DNA from: Allosediminivita pacifica
GTDB lineage: Bacteria > Pseudomonadota > Alphaproteobacteria > Rhodobacterales > Rhodobacteraceae
NCBI RefSeq assembly: GCF_003054175.1
Contig: NZ_QBKN01000020.1
Span: 34,060 to 98,059, forward strand
Length of the DNA stretch: 64,000 nt
Direction of reading: 5' to 3'
Of this stretch, positions 1 through 7,662 are shown piece after piece. Within the stretch, counting starts at the first letter, position 1. Every line of letters starts with the position of its first letter. The translations under genes and the position numbers were made by a program. The notes under the pieces are model-generated. The model did no database searches, was not told the DNA's origin, and saw nothing but the letters and a program-made list of their open reading frames with translations.

Positions 1-185
1 GATACCGCCACGACCTCGTCGGCCTTACCGGCTTCCTTCAGCCGGATCGCCTCTTCCACGGCAATCTCGTCGAAGGGGTTCATCGACATCTTCACGTTCG
101 CAAGATCGACACCGCTCCCGTCCGCTTTCACGCGAACCTTCACGTTGTAATCGATCACGCGCTTGACAGGCACCAGTACCTTCAT
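1..185 (-). CDS. etfB: Electron transfer flavoprotein subunit beta, N-terminal part
   Basis: The gene runs off the left edge, so only the first 61 codons are present. The protein begins [14 protein letters not shown] and continues through [20 protein letters not shown], which is the characteristic N-terminus of EtfB. EtfB pairs with EtfA to carry electrons from acyl-CoA and other flavin dehydrogenases to the ETF:quinone oxidoreductase, in the cytoplasm. The ATG at 185 is preceded on the minus strand by an AGGAGA-like ribosome binding site. The rest of the gene, and probably etfA, lies outside the window. Identification by motif is firm although the fragment is short. Confidence 0.93.
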   Translation of the reverse strand, partial: MKVLVPVKRVIDYNVKVRVKADGSGVDLANVKMSMNPFDEIAVEEAIRLKEAGKADEVVAV

Positions 186-390
186 TGCGTGTCTCTCCTC
201 GGCTTGCGGCGCAACTTCGCGCGCCCGCGGGTTCCTCAGACCGCGTGATAGCGTGCTGCACCAGGTGGAAACAGAGCAAAAACGTCACGTTAACGCCATC
301 CGACGCCGCGTTGGCGCGCAAAGGGACGACGCGCGGTCACCGATGCGGTATCACGAGGCGCCAGAAGACCCCAGAAGGGATGCGCCCTCC

Positions 391-873
391 ATGAGCGAAC
401 CGCTTGCCCCTGAAATCCTCTCCGCGCCCGAGCGCGTGATCGTCGGCACGACCCGCCGATACACCATGATGCGCCGCTCCGAGATACCGCGACAATGGCA
501 GGAATTCTTCGACGCCGGCCACCGGATCCCCGGCGCGATCGAGGGGCCGACGTTCGGCGTCTCGTTTGAAATGGATCCCGCCGGTGGCTTTCGCTACTGC
601 GTGGGCAAGGAAGTTCCGGCTCCACCCACCCCCCTCCCCGAGGGGCTCGACGCCGTGACGCTCTCGGCGGGCACCTATGCCGTGCTGCGCAGGCTCGGCC
701 CCATCGCGCGGATGACCCGCGACTTCGACCGGATGTTCTCCGAATGGCTCCCCGCCTCGGGTCGCCAGATCCGGGAGGGCGCGGTCTTCGAGCGCTACCC
801 GCCGGACGACCGCAACGGCCCCGACGTCATGGCCTACGAGATATGGGTGCCCGTGACAGACGAGGCCGAGTAG
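391..873 (+). CDS. GyrI-like / AraC effector-binding domain protein
   Basis: A 160-residue protein with the layout of a free-standing GyrI-like (bacterial effector-binding) domain: an early segment around VIVGTTRRYTMM, a central FGVSFEMDPAGGFRYCVGKEV strand region, and the C-terminal FERYPPDD...YEIWVPV ending typical of this fold. Such proteins bind small hydrophobic molecules or act as gyrase-inhibitor-like modulators; no DNA-binding domain is attached here. I chose the ATG at 391 because the family resemblance starts just after it; an in-frame reading extends upstream to 163 but that part is low-complexity and overlaps the etfB 5' region. The specific ligand is unknown. It stands alone between etfB (divergent) and gcrA (convergent). 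Confidence 0.75.
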   Translation: MSEPLAPEILSAPERVIVGTTRRYTMMRRSEIPRQWQEFFDAGHRIPGAIEGPTFGVSFEMDPAGGFRYCVGKEVPAPPTPLPEGLDAVTLSAGTYAVLRRLGPIARMTRDFDRMFSEWLPASGRQIREGAVFERYPPDDRNGPDVMAYEIWVPVTDEAE

Positions 874-891
874 CACACGCCCAAACGAAAA

Positions 892-914
892 AGGCCCCGC
901 CTTTGGCGGAGCCT
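892..914. terminator. Hairpin between convergent genes
   Basis: The sequence aggccccgcc-ttt-ggcggagcct folds into a 10-bp stem with one mismatch. An A-run precedes it, so reading on the minus strand it ends in T residues. It lies 18 bases after the GyrI-like gene and 26 bases before the end of gcrA, so it can serve both. Confidence 0.5.
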
Positions 915-939
915 CATCCTGTCTAATCTGCCCGGCGCC

Positions 940-1566
940 TCAGCGGCGACGGTCTCGGCGCGAACTCATGGGCTGGAAGGCCACGCCCACATGCGCCTCG
1001 CAGTAGGGCTTGCCCTGCTGCACGGGCAGGCCACAGAACCAGAAGTCCGGCGTCGCAGGATCGCCGACGGGCCACTTGCAGGTCCGCTCGGTCAGCTCCA
1101 TCAGCGTCAGCTTCTTGGCCTTCTTTTCCACTTCACTCACTTTCGCCAGCGCTTCGGGGCTGATCTCGTTGGCCGAGGGTTGCGGCGGCAGGGGCTGGCC
1201 AGCGGGCACTATGGTCTTGCCGGTCCGGCTGACCGGCGCGGCTGCAGGCCGTTCCTCGGCGGCGGGGATCGCCGGCTCGGGTTCGGGCTCGGCCGCAGCG
1301 GCGGGGGCAACAGGCTCGGCGATTTCCGGCTCGGGACGCGGTTCCTTGACAGGTTTCGCTTCCTTCACCGGCGCAGCGGCCGCAGCAGCGGGCGCGGCGG
1401 CCGGGGCAGGCGCAGCGCCGGCACGGTTCGACAGGCCCAGTCGATGCACCTTGCCGATCACCGCGTTGCGCGTCACGCCGCCCAGCTCCTTCGCGATCTG
1501 GCTCGCGGACTGGCCTTCGGACCACATCTTCTTCAGCAGCTCGACACGTTCATCGGTCCAGGACAT
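940..1566 (-). CDS. gcrA: GcrA cell cycle regulator
   Basis: GcrA is an alphaproteobacterial transcription cofactor that binds sigma-70 RNA polymerase and acts at promoters containing the GANTC sites methylated by CcrM. The 208-residue protein starts MSWTDERVELLKKMWSEGQS, the diagnostic helix-turn-helix, followed by SQIAKELGGVTRNAVIGKVHRLGL (residues about 20-45). A long Ala/Pro/Glu-rich linker spans about residues 48-150. The C-terminal region carries the conserved CKWPVGDP...FWFCG...YCEAH cysteine/histidine pattern that contacts sigma. Length and organisation match the family; the linker is longer than in Caulobacter, as is usual in Rhodobacterales. It is transcribed alone, divergent from the ABC-2 permease gene. 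Confidence 0.95.
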   Translation of the reverse strand: MSWTDERVELLKKMWSEGQSASQIAKELGGVTRNAVIGKVHRLGLSNRAGAAPAPAAAPAAAAAAPVKEAKPVKEPRPEPEIAEPVAPAAAAEPEPEPAIPAAEERPAAAPVSRTGKTIVPAGQPLPPQPSANEISPEALAKVSEVEKKAKKLTLMELTERTCKWPVGDPATPDFWFCGLPVQQGKPYCEAHVGVAFQPMSSRRDRRR

Positions 1567-1688
1567 GGGGGATTACCTCTATCGAAAAGGCGGCCCGCGA
1601 TCAGGCCGCCTGTCGGAAAACTCGAGTGCCCCTATACTAATCATCACGCCCCGAGTTACAAGGCGCCCGAACCGCGCCAGGAGGACCT

Positions 1689-2498
1689 ATGACCGACACG
1701 CAAAGCTTCGACCACGGCATCCGCCGCTTCGGCCGCATCAACTGGATGGGGCTGTGGACGCTCAGCCTGCGCGAGGTCAAACGCTTCATGAACGTCTGGA
1801 CGCAGACGCTGCTGGCGCCCCTGGTGACCGCGGGCCTCTTCCTCGTGATCTTCACCATCGCCATCGGCCCCCGGCGCGGCGACGTGATGGGCGTGCCCTT
1901 CACCACCTTCATCGCGCCCGGCATCCTGATGATGAACGTGATCCAGAACGCCTTCGCCAACACCTCGAGCTCGATCATGGTCGCCAAGGTGCAGGGCAAT
2001 ATCGTCGACACGCTCATGCCCCCGCTCTCCCCGGGCGAGCTCGTGGCAGGCTACCTCGCAGGCGGCATCGCCCGCGGCGTCGTGGTGGCAGCGGCCATCG
2101 CTCTCGGTGTCTGGGCCGCCCTGGGCATCGTTCCCGCCCACCCGCTGGCCCTGATCGTCTACGTGGTCCTCGGCGGCGCGTTCCTGTCGGGCCTCGGCAT
2201 CCTTGCCGGCATCTACGCCCAGAAGTTCGACCAGATGGCCGCCATCACCAACTTCGTGGTCATGCCGCTCGCCTTCCTCTCGGGCACCTTCTACTCGGTC
2301 GAGGCCATGCCGCCGGTGCTCTACCAGATCACCCACGTGAACCCGGTCTTCTACCTGATCGACGGCGCCCGTTGGAGCCTCATCGGCGTCTCCGACAGCG
2401 CGCCGCTCCTCGGCTTCGCCATCTCGCTGCTCGCCACTGCAGCGGTGGTCGTCGGGGCCTGGTGGCTTTTCCGTCGCGGCGCCCGCCTCAAGGCCTGA
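1689..2498 (+). CDS. ABC-2 type transporter permease
   Basis: A 269-residue membrane protein of the ABC-2 permease family (YadH/NodJ-like). It has a cytoplasmic N-terminal amphipathic stretch (GLWTLSLREVKRF) followed by about six hydrophobic helices; the central segment with the GILMMNVIQNAF and MPLAFLSGTFYSVEAMPP motifs is typical of exporters of this group. The ribosome binding site gaggac sits 5 bases before the ATG. The ATP-binding partner normally lies next to such a gene but is not in this window, since the neighbours are gcrA and pcs on the other strand, so it must be encoded elsewhere. The substrate is not deducible. A TATACT hexamer at 1633-1638 could be the -10 of its promoter. Confidence 0.87.
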   Translation: MTDTQSFDHGIRRFGRINWMGLWTLSLREVKRFMNVWTQTLLAPLVTAGLFLVIFTIAIGPRRGDVMGVPFTTFIAPGILMMNVIQNAFANTSSSIMVAKVQGNIVDTLMPPLSPGELVAGYLAGGIARGVVVAAAIALGVWAALGIVPAHPLALIVYVVLGGAFLSGLGILAGIYAQKFDQMAAITNFVVMPLAFLSGTFYSVEAMPPVLYQITHVNPVFYLIDGARWSLIGVSDSAPLLGFAISLLATAAVVVGAWWLFRRGARLKA

Positions 2499-2522
2499 CG
2501 CCGACGGGCATCACAGCACACG

Positions 2523-2557
2523 AAAAGACCGCCGCGCATCCCGCGCGGCGGTCTTTT
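2523..2557. terminator. Bidirectional rho-independent terminator
   Basis: A perfect 15-bp stem (aaaagaccgccgcgc with its complement) closes a 5-base loop, with an A-run on the left and a T-run on the right. It sits between the convergent ABC-2 permease and pcs genes and can stop transcription from both sides. Confidence 0.9.
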
Positions 2558-2578
2558 AACTTCTGCACAAGGGCCGCC

Positions 2579-3301
2579 TCAGCGAGACTTCTGCGGCACT
2601 AGCTGCTGCGCGATCCCCGCGAAGATCAGGTAGATCGAGCTCACCACCAGCCCCCAGTGCGCCCAGCTCTGCGGATCGAAATCGACCCAGGCGGCCCAGC
2701 CGGCGCAGAAGGTCCAGACAAAGGCGACCGGCAGCGACACTGCCCGCCAGCGCGCCGTCCGCACCGGGTGGATGAACTTCAGCGGCAGGAACATGGCGAC
2801 CGCCAGCACGACGACCAGCGCCATGATGATCCAGAAATCGGGCCGCACCGCGAACAGCACGATCACCAGCATGTTCCAGCACCCCGGGAACCCCTGGAAG
2901 GAATTGTCCGTGGTCTTCATCCGGCTGTCGGCGAAGTAGAGCGCGCTGGCGAAGGTGATCACGATGATCGCCATCCATCCCGTCCAGCCCGGCAGCAGCC
3001 CCGATCCGAAGAGCGCGAAGGCCGGAATGAAGACATAGGTCAGGTAGTCGATGATGAGGTCGAGCAGCACCCCGTCGAAACGGGGCGAATTGAGTTTCAC
3101 GTCGTACTTCCGGGCCAGCGGACCGTCGACACCATCGACGGCGAAGGCCACGACCAGCCATAGGAACATGACCGACCATTGCTCCTGCGCCGCTGCAAGC
3201 AGCGCGAGCATGGCAAAGACCGCGCCGGTCGCGGTCAGCAGATGCACCGAAAGAGCCCGGTGCTCGATCTGCGTGAGAGGATTGGTAAGCGGCTTCGTCA
3301 T
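2579..3301 (-). CDS. pcs: Phosphatidylcholine synthase
   Basis: Pcs is a membrane enzyme that condenses CDP-diacylglycerol with choline to give phosphatidylcholine and CMP, the one-step route of alphaproteobacteria. The 240-residue protein has about eight hydrophobic helices and the CDP-alcohol phosphatidyltransferase signature: DGVDGPLARKYDV followed by FDGVLLDLIIDY (about residues 57-90), giving the D-G-x2-A-R...G-x3-D-x3-D metal-binding pattern. I start it at MTKPLTNPL (3301), which gives the family length of about 240; an in-frame ATG at 3364 would add 21 residues without homology. It converges with the ABC-2 permease across a strong terminator. Confidence 0.93.
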   Translation of the reverse strand: MTKPLTNPLTQIEHRALSVHLLTATGAVFAMLALLAAAQEQWSVMFLWLVVAFAVDGVDGPLARKYDVKLNSPRFDGVLLDLIIDYLTYVFIPAFALFGSGLLPGWTGWMAIIVITFASALYFADSRMKTTDNSFQGFPGCWNMLVIVLFAVRPDFWIIMALVVVLAVAMFLPLKFIHPVRTARWRAVSLPVAFVWTFCAGWAAWVDFDPQSWAHWGLVVSSIYLIFAGIAQQLVPQKSR

Positions 3302-3373
3302 CGTTCTGTCATGACGGAATCGCGCGCCCGAGGCAAACATTCCGTACCGCCCGGACGGCATCATGCCGCCGTG

Positions 3374-3994
3374 TCACGTCATGTCCGGAGGCGTGCGCAT
3401 GAGCTCGGCCAGCGCCCCGAGCTCCGACCCGATTCCTCCGCCCACCGCGCCTGCGGCCCCAAGACGCGCGGCCTCGTCCTTGTTCTGGTTCAGCTTCCAG
3501 GTGCTTTCGACCTCGGCGATCTCGAACCGGAACGGCAGAATCATCCTCAGCATCCGCGCCTTCGCCTCCGGGTCCATCTTGTCCATGGTCCAGGGTGGTT
3601 TCGGCAGCCGCTCCTCGAACTGCGCCGACTGCCGGGCGAGCATGCCCTCCATCTCCACATGCGGCAGCGCGCGAAGCACACCTGTCAGATGTACCGCCAC
3701 GTAGTTCCATGTGGGCACCTGCCCCGGGTCTCCGTACCAGTCGGGCGAAATATAGCCGTCGGGCCCGCTCACCGCGATCCGCGCCGCGACACCTTCTTCC
3801 ACGGCCCGGCAGATCGGGTTCGACCGCACCAGGTGCAGCTCCGCGCTCGCACCATCCGTCGAGAGAAGGAAGGGCACATGCGACAGAAGCGGCGCGCCGC
3901 CGCCCGACACCGCCAGGATGCCGAAACCGCGCTCCCGCGCAAACTCAAGTGACCGCGCGGCGCCGGTCTTCCGGAAAACGGGATTCGGGTGCAT
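3374..3994 (-). CDS. PaiB-like FMN-binding negative transcriptional regulator
   Basis: A 206-residue protein of the FMN-binding split-barrel PaiB family. It opens MHPNPVFRKT and contains the typical ISPDWYGDPGQVPTWNYVAVH segment in two parts (ISPDWY, then VPTWNYVAVH) and a KPPWTMDKM/FRFEIAEVESTWKLNQNK ending; these read like the family throughout. Related proteins in Bacillus affect sporulation and degradative enzyme genes, but many homologues are simple flavin-binding proteins of unknown role, and no DNA-binding domain is visible. The ATG at 3994 is preceded by AGGAGAG. It follows mtaB on the same strand, separated by a structured repeat, so it probably has its own transcript. Confidence 0.88.
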   Translation of the reverse strand: MHPNPVFRKTGAARSLEFARERGFGILAVSGGGAPLLSHVPFLLSTDGASAELHLVRSNPICRAVEEGVAARIAVSGPDGYISPDWYGDPGQVPTWNYVAVHLTGVLRALPHVEMEGMLARQSAQFEERLPKPPWTMDKMDPEAKARMLRMILPFRFEIAEVESTWKLNQNKDEAARLGAAGAVGGGIGSELGALAELMRTPPDMT

Positions 3995-4057
3995 GTCCTC
4001 TCCTTGCCTGTGGCGCCGCCAGCTTCCCGGCCCGCAGGACCCGGCGCAAGGCGCCCG

Positions 4058-4127
4058 GCTTCTTCTTGGCAGAAATACTCCGGGGTGAATGGCGCGCGGC
4101 ACGCGCGCCAGAGGGGCAGCGCCCCTC
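4058..4127 (-). repeat. Composite 3' element (two hairpins plus CCGGAGTATTT tail), copy 1
   Basis: Reading the minus strand from the end of mtaB there are two hairpins, gaggggc-gct-gcccctc (4111-4127) and tggcgcgcg-tgc-cgcgcgcca (4090-4110), then the tail CCCCGGAGTATTT..GCCAAGAAGAAGC (4058-4085). The same order recurs at 14093-14154 and the tail alone at 30233-30255. All three copies lie 3' of a gene in that gene's orientation. Confidence 0.75.
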
Positions 4128-4133
4128 GCGCTC

Positions 4134-5402
4134 CTACAGGGGCACGGCGGTCAGCTGGCTGCCTTCGTACCCGGTCACCCGCGCCGCGACGATGGCGCCT
4201 TCGGCCTGTGGCGCGGCAAAGCGCACCTCGGTGAACTGCTCGGTCCGGCCCATGTCAGGCGCCTCCATCAGCACCGAATGCGACCGGCCGGACTGACCGG
4301 CCAGATGCTTCTCGACCGCGGCGGCCCCGGCCGCCCGCAGGCGCCCGGCGCGCTCCTTTATGACCGCCCCGTTGACGCGGTTCGGGATGCGCGCGGCAGG
4401 CGTGCCGGGACGGGCCGAATAGGGAAAGACATGCAGCCAGGTCAGGTCGCAGTCCTCCACCAGCTTCAGCGAATTCTCGAAATGCGCCTCGCTCTCGGTG
4501 GGGAACCCGGCGATGATATCCGCGCCGAAGGTCATCTCGGGCCGCAGCTTCCGGGCCTCCTCGCAAAAGGCGATGGCATCGTCGCGCAGGTGCCGCCGCT
4601 TCATCCGCTTCAGGATCAGATCGTCGCCGTGCTGGAGCGACAGGTGCAGGTGCGGCATCAGCCGCTTTTCCGTCGCGATGGCCAGCATCAGGTTCGCGTC
4701 CGCCTCGATCGAATCGATCGAGCTGATGCGCAGCCGCGGCAGGTCCGGCACCAGCTTCAGGATCCGCATGACCAGATCGCCCAGCCGCGGCTCGCCCGGC
4801 AGGTCGGCGCCCCAACTTGTCAGGTCCACGCCGGTCAGCACCACCTCGTTGTAGCCGCGCCCGACCAGCCGCTTGATCTGGTCCACGACGACGCCCGCCG
4901 GGACCGAGCGCGAATTGCCGCGGCCATAGGGGATGATGCAGAAGGTACAGCGGTGGTCGCAGCCATTCTGCACCTGCACGTAGGCGCGAGACCGCGTGCC
5001 GAACCCGTCGATCAGGTGGCCCGCCGTCTCGGTCACCGACATGATATCGTTGACCTGCACGGCCTCCGTCTCGCCGATGAAATCGGCCGACAGCCCCTTC
5101 CAGGTCTCGGGCGACATCTTCTCGGTATTGCCGATGACCGCGTCGACCTCTGCCATCGAGGAAAAGCCCTCGGGGTCGATCTGCGCGGCACAGCCGGTCA
5201 CGATCACCCGCGCGTCGGGGTTCTCGCGCCGCAGGCGCCGGATCTCTTGCCGCGCTTTGCGGACGGCCTCCTGCGTCACCGCGCAGGTATTGACCACGAC
5301 GGCATTGTCGACGCCCGCCTCTTCGGCAAGCGCCTTCATGGCCTCGGTCTCGTAGGCGTTGAGCCGGCAGCCCAGCGTCGTGAATTTCGGCGCGTCCGTC
5401 AT
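4134..5402 (-). CDS. mtaB: tRNA ms2t6A methylthiotransferase MtaB
   Basis: MtaB is a radical-SAM enzyme that adds a methylthio group to N6-threonylcarbamoyladenosine at position 37 of tRNAs reading ANN codons. The 422-residue protein has the UPF0004 domain with its three cluster-binding cysteines (Cys12 in TLGCRLN, Cys40 in NTCAVT, Cys71 in TGCAAQ), then the radical-SAM motif CDHRCTFC (Cys148, Cys152, Cys155), and a C-terminal TRAM-like region. The NTCAVT motif and the GCRLNAYE start separate it from MiaB and RimO. Its ATG overlaps the dapF stop by four bases, so the two are translated together. Confidence 0.94.
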   Translation of the reverse strand: MTDAPKFTTLGCRLNAYETEAMKALAEEAGVDNAVVVNTCAVTQEAVRKARQEIRRLRRENPDARVIVTGCAAQIDPEGFSSMAEVDAVIGNTEKMSPETWKGLSADFIGETEAVQVNDIMSVTETAGHLIDGFGTRSRAYVQVQNGCDHRCTFCIIPYGRGNSRSVPAGVVVDQIKRLVGRGYNEVVLTGVDLTSWGADLPGEPRLGDLVMRILKLVPDLPRLRISSIDSIEADANLMLAIATEKRLMPHLHLSLQHGDDLILKRMKRRHLRDDAIAFCEEARKLRPEMTFGADIIAGFPTESEAHFENSLKLVEDCDLTWLHVFPYSARPGTPAARIPNRVNGAVIKERAGRLRAAGAAAVEKHLAGQSGRSHSVLMEAPDMGRTEQFTEVRFAAPQAEGAIVAARVTGYEGSQLTAVPL

Positions 5403-6232
5403 GCGCCCTCCAGCCAGTCAGATGTCAGCACGCCGTCAAAGACATACGCCGTCGGTCCGGTCATCCAGACACCGTCCTCGCGCCAGTCGACCTGCAGCTC
5501 GCCGCCATCAAGGCAGACCGTCACCGCGCGCCCGGTCAGCCCCCGCCGCGCCGCGGCCACCGCAACCGCACAGGAGGACGACCCCGAGGCCAATGTGATC
5601 CCCGCGCCGCGCTCCCAGACGCGCATGCGAAGCCGGTCGGGACCGGCAAGGCTCACCACCTGCACATTGGTGCGTTCGGGGAACAGCGGATGATGCTCGT
5701 AGCGGGGGCCGAAGCTTTCCAGCGGCACCGCCTCGGCGTCCTCGACGAAGAAGCTGCAATGCGGATTGCCCATGCCGGTCGCGGTCGGCACCCCCTCGAT
5801 GGGCAGCTCCAGCGTGTCCATCTCCTCGGCCAGCGGGATCTCGTCCCACTTGAGCTGAGGCGGTCCCATGTTGACCGAGGTCAGCCCGCCGCCTGCCTCC
5901 CGCACGGCAAGCCTGCCGTGGTCGGTGGTCAGCTCCAGCGCCGTCCGGCCGGTCTCGTCCAACAGCATCCGGCCGATGCAGCGCGTGGCGTTGCCGCAGG
6001 CCGCCGACAGCGAGCCGTCAGCGTTGTAGAAGGTCAGGTGCGCATCGCTGTCCCCGCGCTCCGAGATCACCGCAAGCTGGTCGAATCCCACCCCGCGGTT
6101 GCGGTCGGCCAGCCGAGAGGCCAGCGCCGGGGTCATCTCCACCGCACGCGCACGCGCGTCGAGAACGACGAAATCGTTCCCCAGCCCATGCATCTTCATG
6201 AAGGGCAGGCGGTCTGTCCCACGCGTGTTCAT
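5399..6232 (-). CDS. dapF: Diaminopimelate epimerase
   Basis: DapF interconverts LL- and meso-diaminopimelate for lysine and peptidoglycan synthesis. The 277-residue protein begins near LPFMKMHGLGNDFVVLDAR, the family start, and has the first catalytic motif NADGSLSAACGNATRC (Cys79). The second motif is unusual: where most DapF proteins have ACG[ST]GAC, this one reads ASGSSSC, so the expected second catalytic cysteine is Ser216, with a cysteine at 221. The start is uncertain between the ATGs at 6232 and 6241; neither has a good ribosome binding site. The gene is coupled to mtaB. Because of the substitution, activity should not be taken for granted even though the overall fold is clear. Confidence 0.9.
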   Translation of the reverse strand: MNTRGTDRLPFMKMHGLGNDFVVLDARARAVEMTPALASRLADRNRGVGFDQLAVISERGDSDAHLTFYNADGSLSAACGNATRCIGRMLLDETGRTALELTTDHGRLAVREAGGGLTSVNMGPPQLKWDEIPLAEEMDTLELPIEGVPTATGMGNPHCSFFVEDAEAVPLESFGPRYEHHPLFPERTNVQVVSLAGPDRLRMRVWERGAGITLASGSSSCAVAVAAARRGLTGRAVTVCLDGGELQVDWREDGVWMTGPTAYVFDGVLTSDWLEGA

Positions 6233-6320
6233 GCGCCGCATATACGGATCACGTCCGCCCCTTTCCAGAGCAGTCTTGAGCGACACCGCGAAACACCCGC
6301 GTTTCGCTCGATTTTATGGG

Positions 6321-6349
6321 TTGACCCCCCCGAACGCCTTCCCTAGATA
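6321..6349 (+). promoter_or_regulatory. Sigma-70-like promoter of tRNA-Lys
   Basis: TTGACC (6321-6326) and TAGATA (6344-6349) are 17 bases apart and lie 12 bases before the first base of the mature tRNA, a good housekeeping promoter match. Confidence 0.7.
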
Positions 6350-6361
6350 CGCCGCCACAGT

Positions 6362-6437
6362 GGGCCGTTAGCTCAGTTGGTAGAGCAACTGACTTTTAAT
6401 CAGTGGGTCGCAGGTTCGAATCCTGCACGGCTCACCA
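6362..6437 (+). tRNA. tRNA-Lys (anticodon TTT)
   Basis: A 76-base cloverleaf with CCA encoded. The acceptor arm GGGCCGT pairs with ACGGCTC, the D arm contains AGCTCAGTTGGTAGAGC, the anticodon loop is CTTTTAA (anticodon TTT) and the T arm contains GGTTCGAATCC. The tRNA lies in the gap between divergent dapF and the LacI-regulated operon. Confidence 0.97.
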
Positions 6438-6595
6438 CTTCATTCAGATCCGGGCAACCAGATGCCGGTCGTCGCCAGTGGCAGACGATCCGTGCCAACG
6501 CCCGGACTCCGGATCGTTTCCGTCGCCAACATCCCCGACTCCGTACCTCCTGCGCAAGGATTGAGCAGAATCCCTACTGATTCCCCCCTAGATGG

Positions 6596-6607
6596 TTAAT
6601 CGATTAA
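6596..6607. promoter_or_regulatory. Putative LacI-family operator
   Basis: TTAATCGATTAA is a perfect 12-base palindrome with the central CG typical of LacI-family sites, 60 bases before the regulator's start codon. A second, imperfect site TTAATCGTTTCA lies at 6639-6650. Two spaced sites would suit autoregulation and control of the whole purine operon. Confidence 0.6.
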
Positions 6608-6666
6608 TTTACGATTGACCGAAGAAGAATCGCTCGCTTAATCGTTTCACCAACGATGGAGCGCAG

Positions 6667-7662
6667 ATGACCAGCCTCAAGCAGATCGCCAGGGATATCG
6701 GGGTGTCGACCGCCACCGTGTCCAATGCCCTCTCGGGCAAGGGGCGCGTCTCCGAGGAGCTGGCCACCCGCATCCGGACGCTTGCGAGCGAGCTGGGCTA
6801 TCGCCCCAGCAGTGCCGCCCGCGCGCTCAAGACCGGGCAGAGCGGCATCCTCGGGCTGGTGATGCCGGACCTGACGAACCCGCTTTTCCCCCGCATCGCG
6901 CAGAACCTCTCGATCGCCGCGGAAAGTCGCGGGCTCGGCATCCTGATCGCGGATTCGCGCGGCGATGCCGCCCGCCAGGACGAGGCGCTGACCCAGCTTG
7001 TCGGGCGCGGCGTCGACGGCATCGTCATCGTGCCGCAGAAGGGCACCTCCCCGGTGCCCGACGGCATTCCCGCGGTCGTCATCAATACCGCCTCGGACCC
7101 GCGCACCACCGTCTCCGCCGACCACCTCGGCGGCGGGCGGCAGCTCGGCACGCATATCGCGGGCCTGGGCCACCGCGAGGTCGTCCTTCTGGGGGGCGAT
7201 GCGGTGTCCGAGGTGCAGCAGGACCGCATCCGCGGCATGATCGAGGGGCTTGGCCCCGACGCCCGGCACCACGTCGCCTGGGGCGAGGCGGGCCTCGACG
7301 CCGTACCCCACCTGATCGAAGGCGGGGCAACCGCCGTCATGGCCACCTCGGACCTGATCGCACTTGGCGCCCATTCGCGGCTGTCGCGTGCCGGCCTCTC
7401 GGTGCCGGGCGATGTCAGCCTGACCGGCTTCGACGACCTGCCGCTCGCCACCGCCATGCACCCGGAACTGACGACCATCGCGCAGGACGTGCAGACCATT
7501 GCCGAACACGCGCTCGACGTCCTAGCCCGCCGCATTGCCGGTCACGCCCCGGACGACCCCTCGCTGGCCGTTCCCATGCGGCTGGTGCTGCGCACCTCGA
7601 CTGCGGTCCCGCGCGCCCTCTCACGACAGCAAGAAACTGACCAACAAGGAGCCAACTCATGA
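6667..7662 (+). CDS. LacI-family transcriptional regulator
   Basis: A 331-residue repressor-type protein. Residues 1-25 form the LacI helix-turn-helix (SLKQIARDIGVSTATVSNAL), the hinge follows (GYRPSSAARALKTGQS), and the rest is a periplasmic-binding-protein-like effector domain (LGLVMPDLTNPLF, ADHLGGGRQLG, LTGFDDLPLA). It is the first gene of the operon and its stop overlaps the start of the solute-binding protein by four bases, so it almost certainly controls the downstream transporter and purine genes. The effector is probably a nucleoside, base or ribose derivative, judged only from the neighbours. Confidence 0.92.
   Translation: MTSLKQIARDIGVSTATVSNALSGKGRVSEELATRIRTLASELGYRPSSAARALKTGQSGILGLVMPDLTNPLFPRIAQNLSIAAESRGLGILIADSRGDAARQDEALTQLVGRGVDGIVIVPQKGTSPVPDGIPAVVINTASDPRTTVSADHLGGGRQLGTHIAGLGHREVVLLGGDAVSEVQQDRIRGMIEGLGPDARHHVAWGEAGLDAVPHLIEGGATAVMATSDLIALGAHSRLSRAGLSVPGDVSLTGFDDLPLATAMHPELTTIAQDVQTIAEHALDVLARRIAGHAPDDPSLAVPMRLVLRTSTAVPRALSRQQETDQQGANS

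Noticed and set aside
278..300. Fourth copy of the TGTCCCGG element (AACGTCACGTTAACGCC)
   Set aside because: Only the distal GTTAACG part is similar; neither the TTGATTT block nor the palindrome is found at the expected distances.
4089..5693. 534-codon plus-strand frame over mtaB
   Set aside because: Antisense shadow of mtaB and dapF; no recognisable domain.
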